Shown here piece after piece: positions 7,187-15,628 of a stretch of DNA of 64,000 nt; positions within the stretch are counted from its first letter, which is position 1, and every line of letters begins with the position of its first letter. Below the pieces are notes generated by a model, which saw nothing but the letters and a program-made list of their open reading frames with translations, was not told the DNA's origin and ran no database searches. A program made the translations under genes and the position numbers. Source of the stretch: Betaproteobacteria bacterium (GTDB lineage: Bacteria; Pseudomonadota; Gammaproteobacteria; Burkholderiales; Casimicrobiaceae). The stretch covers positions 496,001 to 560,000 of the forward strand of contig JADKKQ010000001.1 of the NCBI GenBank assembly GCA_016720425.1. The letters are read 5' to 3'.

Positions 7187-8272
7187 ATGACTGCAAGCCG
7201 CAGCTTCGGCATCGCCGTGCTGCCCGGCGACGGGATCGGCCCCGAAGTGATCGACGCGACGGTGCCGCTGCTCGAACGGCTGGCGCACGGGGCGCCGTTC
7301 AGCCTGGACTTCTCGGCGCACCCGGGCGGAGCGCTGCACTACAAGGCCACCGGCGACGCGCTGCCGGAGGCGACCTTCGCCGCGGCCGGGAAGGCCGACG
7401 CGATCCTCTTCGGCGCGATGGGCTGGCCGGAGATCCGCTACGCCGACGGCACCGAGATCGCGCCGCAACTCGACCTGCGCGAGCGGCTCGACCTCTATGC
7501 CGGGGTGCGGCCGGCGCGGGCACTGCCCGGCGTGCCGCTGCCGCTCGCGGACCCGCGGGCGCGCGACATCGACCTCGTCGTCGTGCGCGAGTCCACCGAG
7601 GGGCTGTTCGCGTCGCGGCGCAAGGGCGAGATCATCGACGACCGCGAGGCGCGCGACACCATGGTGATCACGCGCGCCGGGTCCGAGCGGCTGCACGACT
7701 TCGCGTTCCGGCTCGCGCAGCGGCGCAAGCGTCGCGGCCACGCCGGACGGGTCACCTGCGTCGACAAGGCGAACGTGTTCCGGTCGATGGCGTTCTTCCG
7801 CAAGGTCTTCGACGAGCGCGCGGCGCGGTTTCCGGAGATCGAGGCCGATCACCACTACGTCGATGCGACGGCGCTCGACCTCATCCGCAAGCCCTGGATC
7901 TTCGATGTGCTGGTGACCGAGAACATGTTCGGCGACATCCTGTCGGACCAGGCGGCGGCGCTGGTCGGCGGCATGGGCATGGCGCCGTCGGGCGACATCG
8001 GCGACGACCACGGCCTGTTCCAGCCCTGTCACGGCTCCGCGCCCGACATCGCCGGCCAGGGGAAGGCCAACCCGACGGCGACGATCCTGTCGGCGGCGAT
8101 GATGCTGGACTGGCTGGCGGACCGGAGCGGCGTCGAAGCGCTGGCCCAGGCGGCGCTGCGCCTCGAGCGCGCGGTCGACGCGGCGTTTGCCGGCGGCACG
8201 CTCAGGCCCTACGAACTGGGCGGACGCGACGGCACGCGAGCGATCGCGGACGCCGTGGCGTCCAACCTGTAG
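7187..8272 (+). CDS. Isocitrate/isopropylmalate-type beta-decarboxylating dehydrogenase
   Basis: 361-residue NAD(P)-dependent oxidative decarboxylase of the IDH/IPMDH/tartrate dehydrogenase family. Visible features: LPGDGIGPEV at residues 12-21, Arg-rich substrate loop RERLDLYAGVRPAR, catalytic Lys194 in VDKANV and metal-binding Asp residues in NMFGDILSDQAA (D250, D254). The catalytic Tyr of IPMDH is replaced by Phe141 (RESTEGLFASR), so it is not a housekeeping LeuB or Icd. In this setting the substrate is probably a 2-hydroxy sugar acid or its phosphate. PdxA2 of known tetronate pathways is a distant relative and may be functionally replaced here. Confidence 0.85.
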   Translation: MTASRSFGIAVLPGDGIGPEVIDATVPLLERLAHGAPFSLDFSAHPGGALHYKATGDALPEATFAAAGKADAILFGAMGWPEIRYADGTEIAPQLDLRERLDLYAGVRPARALPGVPLPLADPRARDIDLVVVRESTEGLFASRRKGEIIDDREARDTMVITRAGSERLHDFAFRLAQRRKRRGHAGRVTCVDKANVFRSMAFFRKVFDERAARFPEIEADHHYVDATALDLIRKPWIFDVLVTENMFGDILSDQAAALVGGMGMAPSGDIGDDHGLFQPCHGSAPDIAGQGKANPTATILSAAMMLDWLADRSGVEALAQAALRLERAVDAAFAGGTLRPYELGGRDGTRAIADAVASNL

Positions 8273-8282
8273 CGCGACTGCG

Positions 8283-9362
8283 ATGGTCAAGCTGCGCGTG
8301 CTGGGTGTCGGAGCGGGCTACTTCAGCCAGTTCCAGGTTGCCGGCTGGCGCAACATCCCGGAGGTCGAGTGCGTCGGCATCGTCAATCGCGACACGGCGA
8401 AGGCACAGGCGCTGGCGGCGCGCTTCGGCATTGCCCGATTCTTCGGCGACCTCGACATCGCGCTCGAGGAAACCCGGCCCGACCTCGTCGACCTGATCAC
8501 CCCGCCGCCGACGCACCGTGCCTTCATCGCCAGGATCGTCGCGCACGGCATCCCGGTCATCTGCCAGAAGCCGTTCGGCCAGAGCTACGCCGAGGCGGTC
8601 GCCATCACCGAGGTCGCGGAGCGCGCGGGCGTGCCGCTGATCATTCACGAGAACTATCGCTGGGATCCGGCCTGGCGCGAGGCGAAGCGCCTGGTCGCCG
8701 CCGGGACGCTCGGCCACCTGCACAGCGTCTCGTTCCGGCTGCGCCCCGGCGACGGGCAGGGCCCGCGCGCCTATCTCGACCGGCAGCCCGGTTTCCAGAG
8801 CATGCCGCGCTTCCTGGTGAACGAGACGGCGATCCACTGGATCGACACCTACCGCTACCTGTTCGGCGACATCGCCGCCGTCTATGCGCGCCTGCGCCGG
8901 ATCAATCCGGTGATCGCCGGCGAGGACGCCGGCTATGTCGTGTTCGAGTTCGCGAGCGGCGCCACCGGACTCTTCGACGGCAACCGGCTGAACGACCACG
9001 TGGCGAGCAATCCGCGGCGCACCATGGGCGAGGGCTGGATCGAAGGCTCGAGCGGCGTGCTGCGCCTGGACGGCGAGGCGCGGCTGTGGTGGAAGCCGCA
9101 CCAGCAGCCCGAGGAAGAGCACGTCTACGACCGCGGTCCCGCGGACACCTTCGGCGGCGGCGCCTGCGAATGGCTGCAGCGCCACGTCGTCGCCCACCTC
9201 ATCACCGGCGCGCCCCTCGAGAACACCGCGCGCGAGTACCTGGCCGCCTTGCGGGTGCAGGAGGCGGTCTATCGCTCGGCGCAGGAGGGGTGCCGCATCG
9301 AGATGTCCGGTTTTGATCCGCTGCGGGTGGGGCCGAACCCGGCCGCCGCAGCCCCTGTTTGA
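8283..9362 (+). CDS. Gfo/Idh/MocA-family oxidoreductase
   Basis: 359-residue NAD(P)-dependent sugar or cyclitol dehydrogenase. An N-terminal Rossmann fold (VLGVGAGYFSQFQ) is followed by the family motif seen as CQKPFGQS (usually EKP, catalytic Lys kept) and a C-terminal GFO_IDH_MocA domain with HENYRWDPAWREAK and IHWIDTYRYLFGD. It starts 10 bp after the preceding dehydrogenase gene stop, at ATG 8283. It probably oxidises a hydroxyl group of the sugar acid or lactone imported by the downstream TRAP system. The substrate cannot be named from sequence. Confidence 0.88.
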   Translation: MVKLRVLGVGAGYFSQFQVAGWRNIPEVECVGIVNRDTAKAQALAARFGIARFFGDLDIALEETRPDLVDLITPPPTHRAFIARIVAHGIPVICQKPFGQSYAEAVAITEVAERAGVPLIIHENYRWDPAWREAKRLVAAGTLGHLHSVSFRLRPGDGQGPRAYLDRQPGFQSMPRFLVNETAIHWIDTYRYLFGDIAAVYARLRRINPVIAGEDAGYVVFEFASGATGLFDGNRLNDHVASNPRRTMGEGWIEGSSGVLRLDGEARLWWKPHQQPEEEHVYDRGPADTFGGGACEWLQRHVVAHLITGAPLENTAREYLAALRVQEAVYRSAQEGCRIEMSGFDPLRVGPNPAAAAPV

Positions 9363-9384
9363 CCACCGTAACGGAGGAAACACC

Positions 9385-10398
9385 ATGCAACGCAGAACGC
9401 TTTTCAGGCAACTCTCCATCGTCACCGCCGTCGCCGCCGCGCTCGGCTTCGCGGCCGCCGCCCAGGCGCAGACCGTGCTCAAGTTCAGCCACACCGACCA
9501 GCCCGGCGGCGCGCGCCACAAGGCGGCCGAGCTCTTCGGCCAGAAGATCGAGCAGTACACGCAGGGGCGCTACAAGCTGCAGGTGTACCCGGCCGGCCAG
9601 CTCGCCAACGACCCCAAGGCGATCGAGCAGCTGCAGCTCGGCGGCATCGACTTCACCGTCTCGTCGACCGGCTCGTACGCGACGCACCTCGCCGGCCTCA
9701 ACCTGACGATGCTGCCCTACCTGGTCGAGAATTACGAGCAGGGTTGGAAGCTCTACGACGAGTCGAAGTGGCTGCAGGGCGAGTTCGCCAAGGCGCCGGC
9801 CAAGGGCTTCCGCTTCCTCGCCACCTGGGAAGCCGGCTTTCGCGACATGACGACCAAGGAGGCGCTGGCGTCGCCGGCCGCGGCCAAGGGCGTGAAGCTG
9901 CGCACCTTCCCCAACGAGATGATGCGCTGGACGCTGGAGTCGATGGGGTTCAGCGTGCAGATCATGCCGCTGCCCGAGGTCTACCTCGCGATCCAGCAAG
10001 GTGCCGTCGGCGGCCAGGAGAACCCGATCGACACGATCTTCTCGAACAAGTTCTACGAGGTGGCGCCGAACGTGACGCTGACCAAGCACGTCTACAGCCC
10101 GATCCCGCTGACGATTTCCGAGAAGACCTGGCAGAAGCTCTCCGCCGCCGATCGGGCCGCGGTGACCAAGGCGGCGCAGGAAGCGGCGGCGTGGAGCCGC
10201 AACGAAATCAAGTCCAACGACGAGCGGCAACTCGCCGAGATGACCGCCAAGGGCGCGAAGGTCGCGCGGCCGGCGCTGGCGCCGTTCCGCGAGTCGGTGA
10301 AGCCCGCGTACGCCAAAGCCAAGGAGAAGTACGGCGCCGACGTCGACGCGATCCTCGCCGACGCCGAAGCGGTTCGCAAGGCCATTCCGGTCAAGTAG
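9385..10398 (+). CDS. TRAP transporter substrate-binding protein (DctP family)
   Basis: 337-residue periplasmic solute-binding protein. Residues 1-28 are a signal peptide (RRTLFRQL, then a hydrophobic stretch ending AAAQAQ). The mature protein has the DctP pattern, including the ligand-carboxylate Arg region KLRTFPNEMMRWTLESMG and the hinge motif GAVGGQENPIDTI. GGAGG precedes ATG 9385. It delivers a carboxylate-bearing ligand to the DctQM membrane part encoded directly downstream. Acid sugars are the likely ligands given the neighbours. Confidence 0.93.
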   Translation: MQRRTLFRQLSIVTAVAAALGFAAAAQAQTVLKFSHTDQPGGARHKAAELFGQKIEQYTQGRYKLQVYPAGQLANDPKAIEQLQLGGIDFTVSSTGSYATHLAGLNLTMLPYLVENYEQGWKLYDESKWLQGEFAKAPAKGFRFLATWEAGFRDMTTKEALASPAAAKGVKLRTFPNEMMRWTLESMGFSVQIMPLPEVYLAIQQGAVGGQENPIDTIFSNKFYEVAPNVTLTKHVYSPIPLTISEKTWQKLSAADRAAVTKAAQEAAAWSRNEIKSNDERQLAEMTAKGAKVARPALAPFRESVKPAYAKAKEKYGADVDAILADAEAVRKAIPVK

Positions 10399-10534
10399 TC
10401 GCCGTCGCGGCAGGCCCCCTCGGGACGCGCCTTCGGGCGCGTCGCCGCGGCTTCGCCGGTGGTTGCGGCGAGTGAGTTGGATCATGGTCGTCGCCGTTGG
10501 CCCGGCGGCTCCCACGCACAGCGCAGAGGCATCG

Positions 10535-11113
10535 ATGATGACGGGTTCCCCACTGTCCACTGCGGCCGGCCGGCCGCCGGCTCGTTTGCCGCTGGGTGGA
10601 GATTTGTTGCCGGCGGCGCCCGCGGCGCCGCGCTGGCTGGCGGGTTTCGGTGCGGCGGTCGACTGGGCGGTGGTGGCGATCGGCGCGGTGATGATCGTGC
10701 TGGTGTTCGTGAACGTGCTGCTGCACATCGTGGGCCGCGACCTGGCGGCGGTGACCGAGCTGGCGGAGCTGTTGATGGTGTGGGTGACGTTCCTGTCGGG
10801 GGCCTCGGCGGCGCGGCGGGGCGCGCAGATGACGATCACCGAGTTCATCGACAAGCTGGGGGGCAAGGGGCGGGAGCGGGCCGATGCGGCCATCGACGTG
10901 CTGGCGAGCGGGATGCTGCTGCTGCTGTTCTGGTACGGGATCAACCTGGTGATCGTGGGCTGGGGCAACGAGCTCACCGTGCTGCAGATCCCGATGTCGT
11001 TCCAGTACCTGGGGATGCCGGTGGGGGTGGCGGCGATCCTGGTGTGGACGGTCTACGACCTGTGGCAGATCGGGCAGGGGAAGACCCGGGCGCAACGCTG
11101 GGCGAAGGGGTAG
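10535..11113 (+). CDS. TRAP transporter small permease (DctQ family)
   Basis: 192-residue membrane protein with four predicted helices (around WAVVAIGAVMIVLVFVNVLL, ELLMVWVTFLSG, MLLLLFWYGINLVIVGW and VAAILVWTVYDLW). AGAGG stands 5 nt before ATG 10535, the start used here. The reading frame is open further upstream, but that stretch has no ribosome binding site or conserved residues. The 45-residue N-terminal extension rich in Pro and Ala before the first helix is longer than usual. It pairs with the DctM protein 4 bp downstream. Confidence 0.88.
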   Translation: MMTGSPLSTAAGRPPARLPLGGDLLPAAPAAPRWLAGFGAAVDWAVVAIGAVMIVLVFVNVLLHIVGRDLAAVTELAELLMVWVTFLSGASAARRGAQMTITEFIDKLGGKGRERADAAIDVLASGMLLLLFWYGINLVIVGWGNELTVLQIPMSFQYLGMPVGVAAILVWTVYDLWQIGQGKTRAQRWAKG

Positions 11114-11117
11114 GGCG

Positions 11118-12401
11118 ATGCTGGCCGGACTGCTGTTTCTGGGTTTCTTCGTGCTCGCGCTGGTCGGCGTGCCGCTGATGTACTCGCTGCTGGTGGCCAC
11201 CGTCGGCGCCATCGTCATCGGCAACCTCGGTCACCCGCTGGAGACGATCTTCCTGTCGTTCATCGGCGGGGTGGAGCCCTTCATCCTGATCGCGGTGCCG
11301 CTGTTCATCTTCGCCGGCGAGATCCTGTCGTCGGGCGGGATCGGCCAGCGGATCGTCAACTTCGCCCGGGCGCTGCTGGGCTTCCTGCCCGGCGGGCTGG
11401 GCGTGGTGACGGTGACGTCGTGCCTGATGTTCGGCGGCGTGTCGGGCTCGGCCATTGCCGACACCGCGGCGATCGGGTCGCTGGTGATCCCGTCGATGCT
11501 GAAGCGCGGCTACTCGCGGGGCTTTGCGGCGGCGCTCTTGTCGGTGGCCGGGACGCTGGCGCTGCTGATGCCGCTGTCGATTCCGTTCCTGGTGTATGCG
11601 TTCATCTCCGGGGCGTCGATGCGGCAGCTGTCGATGGCGGGGCTGGTGCCGGGGCTGGTGATGGCGATCGCGCTGATCGGGGTCTGCGTCTGGTACGGCC
11701 GGAAGAGCGGCTGCGACAGCGGCGACGTGCGGGCCACGCGGGCCGAGATCTGGGCGGCGACCCGGGACGCCGGGCCGGCGCTGATGATGCCGCTGATCAT
11801 CGTCGGGGGCATCTGGTCGGGGGTGTTCACGCCGACCGAGTCGGCGGCGGTGGCCGTGGTCTACGGCACGCTGGTGTCGCTGTTCCTGTACCGCGACATC
11901 ACGGTGCGCGACCTGCCGCGGCTGCTGGTCAACGCCTTCCAGACCAGCGCGACGGTGATGCTGGTGATCGGCGCGACCGGCGCGCTGGCGTGGCTGATCA
12001 CCGCCGAGCAGGTGGCGGTGCAACTGGCGGCCTGGATCAAGGTGGTCGCGGCGCAGCAGTGGACGTTCCTGCTGATGGTCAACGTCGCGCTGCTGCTGCT
12101 GGGGATCTTCATCGAGCCGCTGCCGGCGATGCTGCTGACCGCGCCGCTGCTGCTGCCGATCGCCCAGAGCTTCGGCATCGACCTCGTGCACCTCGGCGTG
12201 ATCATCACCGCCAATCTCGCGATCGCGCTGTACACGCCGCCGGTCGGAGGGACGCTGTTCGTGGCGGCGAAGCTGGCCGGGGCAGGGATCGGCGAGATCA
12301 CCCGGGCGCTGTACCCTCTGCTGCTGGCTGCCGTCGTCGTGCTGCTGATCATCACCTACGTGCCGTCGATGACCAGCGTGGTGTGGAAGCTCGTTGTCTA
12401 G
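11118..12401 (+). CDS. TRAP transporter large permease (DctM family)
   Basis: 427-residue integral membrane subunit that carries the Na+-driven transport path. About 11-12 hydrophobic helices cover nearly the whole length. The family pattern includes FGGVSGSAIADTAAIGSLVIP and FIEPLPAMLLTAPLLLP. The length is normal. It follows dctQ by 4 bp, and its stop lies 9 bp before the otnK start, so uptake and first catabolic steps are in one operon. Confidence 0.94.
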   Translation: MLAGLLFLGFFVLALVGVPLMYSLLVATVGAIVIGNLGHPLETIFLSFIGGVEPFILIAVPLFIFAGEILSSGGIGQRIVNFARALLGFLPGGLGVVTVTSCLMFGGVSGSAIADTAAIGSLVIPSMLKRGYSRGFAAALLSVAGTLALLMPLSIPFLVYAFISGASMRQLSMAGLVPGLVMAIALIGVCVWYGRKSGCDSGDVRATRAEIWAATRDAGPALMMPLIIVGGIWSGVFTPTESAAVAVVYGTLVSLFLYRDITVRDLPRLLVNAFQTSATVMLVIGATGALAWLITAEQVAVQLAAWIKVVAAQQWTFLLMVNVALLLLGIFIEPLPAMLLTAPLLLPIAQSFGIDLVHLGVIITANLAIALYTPPVGGTLFVAAKLAGAGIGEITRALYPLLLAAVVVLLIITYVPSMTSVVWKLVV

Positions 12402-12410
12402 GGAGTCGCC

Positions 12411-13680
12411 GTGGCCATCCTGCTGGGTTGCATCGCCGACGACCTGACCGGCGCCACCGACCTCGGCGTCACGCTGACGCGCGAAGGCCTGTCGGTGGTC
12501 CAGGTCAACGGCGTGCCCGACGAAGGCTTCGCGCTGCCCGCCGTCGACGCGGTGGTGGTCGCCCTCAAGTCGCGGACCGTTCCGGCCGCCGATGCGGTCG
12601 CGCAATCGCTCGCCGCGCTCGACTGGTTGCGCGCGCGCGGCGCCGAACGGATCTACTTCAAGTACTGCTCGACCTTCGATTCGACGCCGCACGGCAACAT
12701 CGGGCCGGTGACCGAGGCGCTGCAGGCGGCGCTCGGCGCCGGGCGCCAGGCTCACGCCGGCGACGCCGGCGTATCCGCGCAACGGGCGGACCGTCTACCT
12801 CGGGCACCTCTTCGTCGGCGACCGGCTGCTGTCCGAATCGGGCATGCGCGAACATCCGCTGACGCCGATGACCGATGCGAACCTCGTCCGCGTGCTGGCG
12901 GCGCAGACCCGGGGCACGGTGGGGCTCGTCGCGTATGCCGACGTCGAGTCGGGCGCCGCCGCGGTGCGCGCGCGGCTGGCGGCGCTGGCGGCGGAAGGCC
13001 ACCGCCACGCGATCGTCGACGCGACCCGCGACGAGCATCTGGTCGCCGCCGGTGCCGCCTGTGTCGACCTCCCGCTCAGCACCGGAGGCTCGGGGCTGGC
13101 GCTGGGGCTGGCGCGCGCGCTCGCCGGCCGCGCGCGGTCCGGGGCGGGCGGCTGGACCCGGCCGGCGCCGGGCGCCGCGGTGGCGTGGCTGTCGGGCAGC
13201 TGCTCGGAGGCGACGCGCGCGCAGGTCGCGGCCGCGCAGTCCGCGGCGACCGCGTTCCAGCTCGACCCGACGGCGCTCGCGGCCGATCCGCGCCTCGCCG
13301 CGGCGATCGCGGCCAAGGCGGCGGCGGCGCTGGGGCGGCAGCCGGTGCTCGTCTACGCGACCGCCGCGCCGGCCGAGGTCGCGGCAGCGCAGCGCCTGCT
13401 CGGCACCGAGCGTGCCGCCCGCGTGGTCGAAGACGCATTCCGCGGCGTCGCGCAGGCGCTCGCAGCCGCGGGCGTCCGCGCCTTCGTCGTCGCCGGCGGC
13501 GAGACTTCCGGCGCCGTCGTCGACGCGCTCCGGGTGCGGGCGCTGGCGATCGGCCCGGAGATCGATCCCGGGGTGCCGTGGACGCTGGCCGTCGGCGGCG
13601 AGCCCTACCGGCTGGCGCTCAAGTCCGGCAACTTCGGCGCGCGCGATTTCTTCGCCAAGGCGACGGAGATGCTGCAATGA
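12411..13680 (+). pseudogene. otnK: 3-oxo-tetronate kinase OtnK (DUF1537), broken by one frameshift
   Basis: ATP-dependent four-carbon acid-sugar kinase family (DUF1537). The N-terminal part reads from GTG 12411 (GGGAG upstream): CIADDLTGATDLG and FKYCSTFDSTPHGNIGPV. Near 12753 the frame changes by one base, after which the family continues as TPAYPRNGRTVYLGHLF, then SESGMREHPLTPMTD, and ends with ALKSGNFGARDF and a stop at 13680. Removing one base around 12752-12754 restores a complete protein of about 422 residues. Both halves are otherwise intact with no further stops, so a sequencing error or a very recent mutation is more likely than decay. The stop overlaps otnC (ATGA). Confidence 0.85.
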
Positions 13681-14309
13681 CCGGCGCGGCGCGGCGCGAG
13701 GCGCTCTGCGTGCTCGCCCGGTCGATGTACGACCGCGGGCTCACCCACGGCAGCACCGGCAACCTCTCGCTGCGCACCGACGACGGCTTTCTGATGACGC
13801 CCACCGGCTCGTCGCTGGGGGCGCTCGACCCGGCGCGCCTGGCGCTGCTCGACGCCTCGGGCCGGCACGTGGGCGGCGATGCGCCGACCAAGGAAGCGCT
13901 GCTGCACCTGGCGATGTACCGCGAACGGGCACGGGACGCCGCGGTCGTGCACCTGCACGCGACGCATTCGGTCGCGGTGTCGGTGCTCGCCGACGTCGAT
14001 CCGGCCAACGTGCTGCCGCCGCTCACCGCCTACTACGCGATGCGGATCGGGACACTGCCGCTGCTGCCCTACTTCGCGCCCGGCGACACCGCGCTCGCCG
14101 CCGCGGTCGGCGCCGTCGCCGGCCGGCATCACGCGGTGCTGCTGGCCAACCACGGCCCCGTGGTCAGCGGCACGTCGCTGGCGGCAGCCGCCGACGCGAT
14201 CGAGGAACTGGAGGCCACCGCCAGACTGTGGCTGCTGCTGCGCGGGGAACGCGTGCGCACGCTGACCGCCGACCAGGTCGCCGATTTGCACCGCCGCCAC
14301 CCGCGGTAG
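13677..14309 (+). CDS. otnC: 3-oxo-tetronate 4-phosphate decarboxylase OtnC (class II aldolase fold)
   Basis: 210-residue class II aldolase/adducin-domain protein. Zn ligands are visible in VHLHATHSVA and in the His of LLANHGPVV; the phosphate loop is HGSTGNLS. OtnC decarboxylates the phosphorylated 3-oxo-tetronate made by OtnK to dihydroxyacetone phosphate. The 4-nt overlap with otnK supports coupled expression. The partner LtnD/DenD dehydrogenase and OtnI isomerase of published pathways are not in the cluster, so upstream steps must be done by other enzymes here. Confidence 0.88.
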   Translation: MTGAARREALCVLARSMYDRGLTHGSTGNLSLRTDDGFLMTPTGSSLGALDPARLALLDASGRHVGGDAPTKEALLHLAMYRERARDAAVVHLHATHSVAVSVLADVDPANVLPPLTAYYAMRIGTLPLLPYFAPGDTALAAAVGAVAGRHHAVLLANHGPVVSGTSLAAAADAIEELEATARLWLLLRGERVRTLTADQVADLHRRHPR

Positions 14310-14364
14310 GACCCGGCCCGCGGGTGCGGGGCGAGTCGCGGGGGCGCCACCCCAGGAGATCGCG

Positions 14365-14658
14365 ATGTACGTCGTCACCGTCGAGTTCGTGGTCATCGCC
14401 GGCCGCGGCCAGGACTTTCTGCAGGCGATGGTCGCCAATGCGCGCACCTCCCGCGAGGTCGAACCGGGCTGCCGCCAGTTCGACGTCTGCGTCGACCCGG
14501 ACGATCCGCTGCGGGTGTTTCTCTACGAGCGCTACGCCGACCGGGCGGCGTTCGACGCGCACCTCGCGTCGGCGCACTTCAGGACTTTCGACACCCAGGT
14601 GGCGGGCTGGGTCGCGTCCAAGGTGGTGCGCACCTACGCCCGGCGCGACCCCGCCTGA
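14365..14658 (+). CDS. Antibiotic biosynthesis monooxygenase (ABM) domain protein
   Basis: 97-residue single-domain dimeric alpha+beta barrel protein (ABM/YgiN/LsrG-like). The core is VVTVEFVVIAGRGQDF then ANARTSREVEPGCRQFDV and the typical YERYADRAAFDAHLASAHF. AGGAG precedes ATG 14365. It is the last gene of the plus-strand sugar-acid cluster, 55 bp after otnC. Such proteins act as cofactor-less oxygenases or as small-molecule isomerases. Which applies here cannot be told. Confidence 0.85.
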   Translation: MYVVTVEFVVIAGRGQDFLQAMVANARTSREVEPGCRQFDVCVDPDDPLRVFLYERYADRAAFDAHLASAHFRTFDTQVAGWVASKVVRTYARRDPA

Positions 14659-14678
14659 CGCCCCGGGCGGGGCCGGAA

Positions 14679-14707
14679 TTGACCTGGTGCCAATACGAAT
14701 CCACAAT
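14679..14707 (+). promoter_or_regulatory. Sigma-70 type promoter of the toxin-antitoxin pair
   Basis: TTGACC (14679-14684) and CACAAT (14702-14707) are spaced by 17 bp, 30 bp before the antitoxin ATG. The stretch is clearly less GC-rich than its surroundings. Binding of the ribbon-helix-helix antitoxin here would be the usual autoregulation. Confidence 0.6.
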
Positions 14708-14737
14708 GGAACCGTACGCAACCATCAGGAGGTCAGC

Positions 14738-15112
14738 ATGCCCGTCAACTTCTCGGTGAAGGGCGTCCCGGACGAACTGGCCGCGCGGCTGCGCGAGCGT
14801 GCCGCCGCCAACCATCGATCGCTGCAGGGCGAACTGATGGCGATCCTGCACGAGGCGACAAGTCGGCAACCGGCGGCTACGGCGGACTGGCGGCAGCGGT
14901 TTCGACCTGCCGCCGCTGCGCACGGGGGGCGGCCGTCGACGATCGACGAGGTCGTTGCCCGCATCAAGGCACGCAGCCCGGCACCGCGCGCGCGCGGCCC
15001 TTCGTCGGTCGACGTCATTCGGCAGATGCGCGACGATCGCTACGGCGACGCCTGGCTTGCCGCGCGCAAGGACACCTCGGCGGCGAAGAAGCCGGCGCGC
15101 CGTGGCCGCTGA
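14738..15112 (+). CDS. FitA-like ribbon-helix-helix antitoxin
   Basis: 124-residue protein. Residues 1-45 (NFSVKGVPDELAARLRERAA then RSLQGELMAILHEA) are an Arc/FitA-type ribbon-helix-helix DNA-binding domain. The remainder is Arg/Ala-rich and contains IDEVVARIKAR, as expected for a segment that wraps around a PIN toxin. Start ATG 14738 follows AGGAGG. The toxin gene overlaps its 3' end by 11 nt. It probably represses its own promoter together with the toxin. The C-terminal half is longer than in FitA (78 residues). Confidence 0.87.
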   Translation: MPVNFSVKGVPDELAARLRERAAANHRSLQGELMAILHEATSRQPAATADWRQRFRPAAAAHGGRPSTIDEVVARIKARSPAPRARGPSSVDVIRQMRDDRYGDAWLAARKDTSAAKKPARRGR

Positions 15113-15548
15113 GCTCTATTTCGCGGAACCGCGATCGGCGTATGCCGCGCGGCCGCCGCTCGTCGTCGATGCGAGCCTGATCGCCGCCATCCTGTTCGCG
15201 GAACCCGCTTTCGACCTTGCGCACGCACGGTTGCGCGGGTTCACACCGATCGCGCCGGCGCTGCTCGACTTCGAGATCGCCAATGCCGTGACGACGCGGC
15301 TGCGACGGCGGGCGATCGGCGCCGACGATGCCGCAGCGGCGATGCAGGATTTTCTCGACCTGCCGATCGAGCGGGCGGAAATCGATGCCGGCGCCTTGCC
15401 GCTCCTGGCCGATCGCTTCGGGCTGACTGCCTACGATGCCGCCTATCTCTGGCTCGCCGGCGAGGTCCGCGCGCCGCTGGCGACGTTCGACTCGCGCCTT
15501 GCGCGCGCGGCAGTGAAGTACCTCGACGGACTGTCTCCGCCGGGCTGA
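15102..15548 (+). CDS. PIN-domain ribonuclease toxin (VapC family)
   Basis: 148-residue PIN-domain protein, a Mg2+-dependent endoribonuclease toxin neutralised by the preceding antitoxin. The acidic catalytic set is visible: Asp in LVVDASLIAA, Glu in LLDFEIANAV, Asp in TAYDAAYLWLA and Asp in LATFDSRLA. The start is GTG 15102, inside the antitoxin gene; no ATG is available before the first catalytic Asp. The first 23 residues are not part of the PIN fold and may be an extension of this subfamily. Translational coupling is expected from the overlap. Confidence 0.87.
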   Translation: MAAELYFAEPRSAYAARPPLVVDASLIAAILFAEPAFDLAHARLRGFTPIAPALLDFEIANAVTTRLRRRAIGADDAAAAMQDFLDLPIERAEIDAGALPLLADRFGLTAYDAAYLWLAGEVRAPLATFDSRLARAAVKYLDGLSPPG

Positions 15549-15628
15549 TTCCGGCGCCTCCGTCCGGACCGCGCGGCGCGGCGGGCAGCCCCGCCACGCC
15601 GCGTCCGTCTCGAACGCCTCTCAGCCTC

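Noticed and set aside
13076..13438. Minus-strand open frame inside otnK
   Set aside because: A GC-rich shadow of the kinase gene with no domain or start signal.
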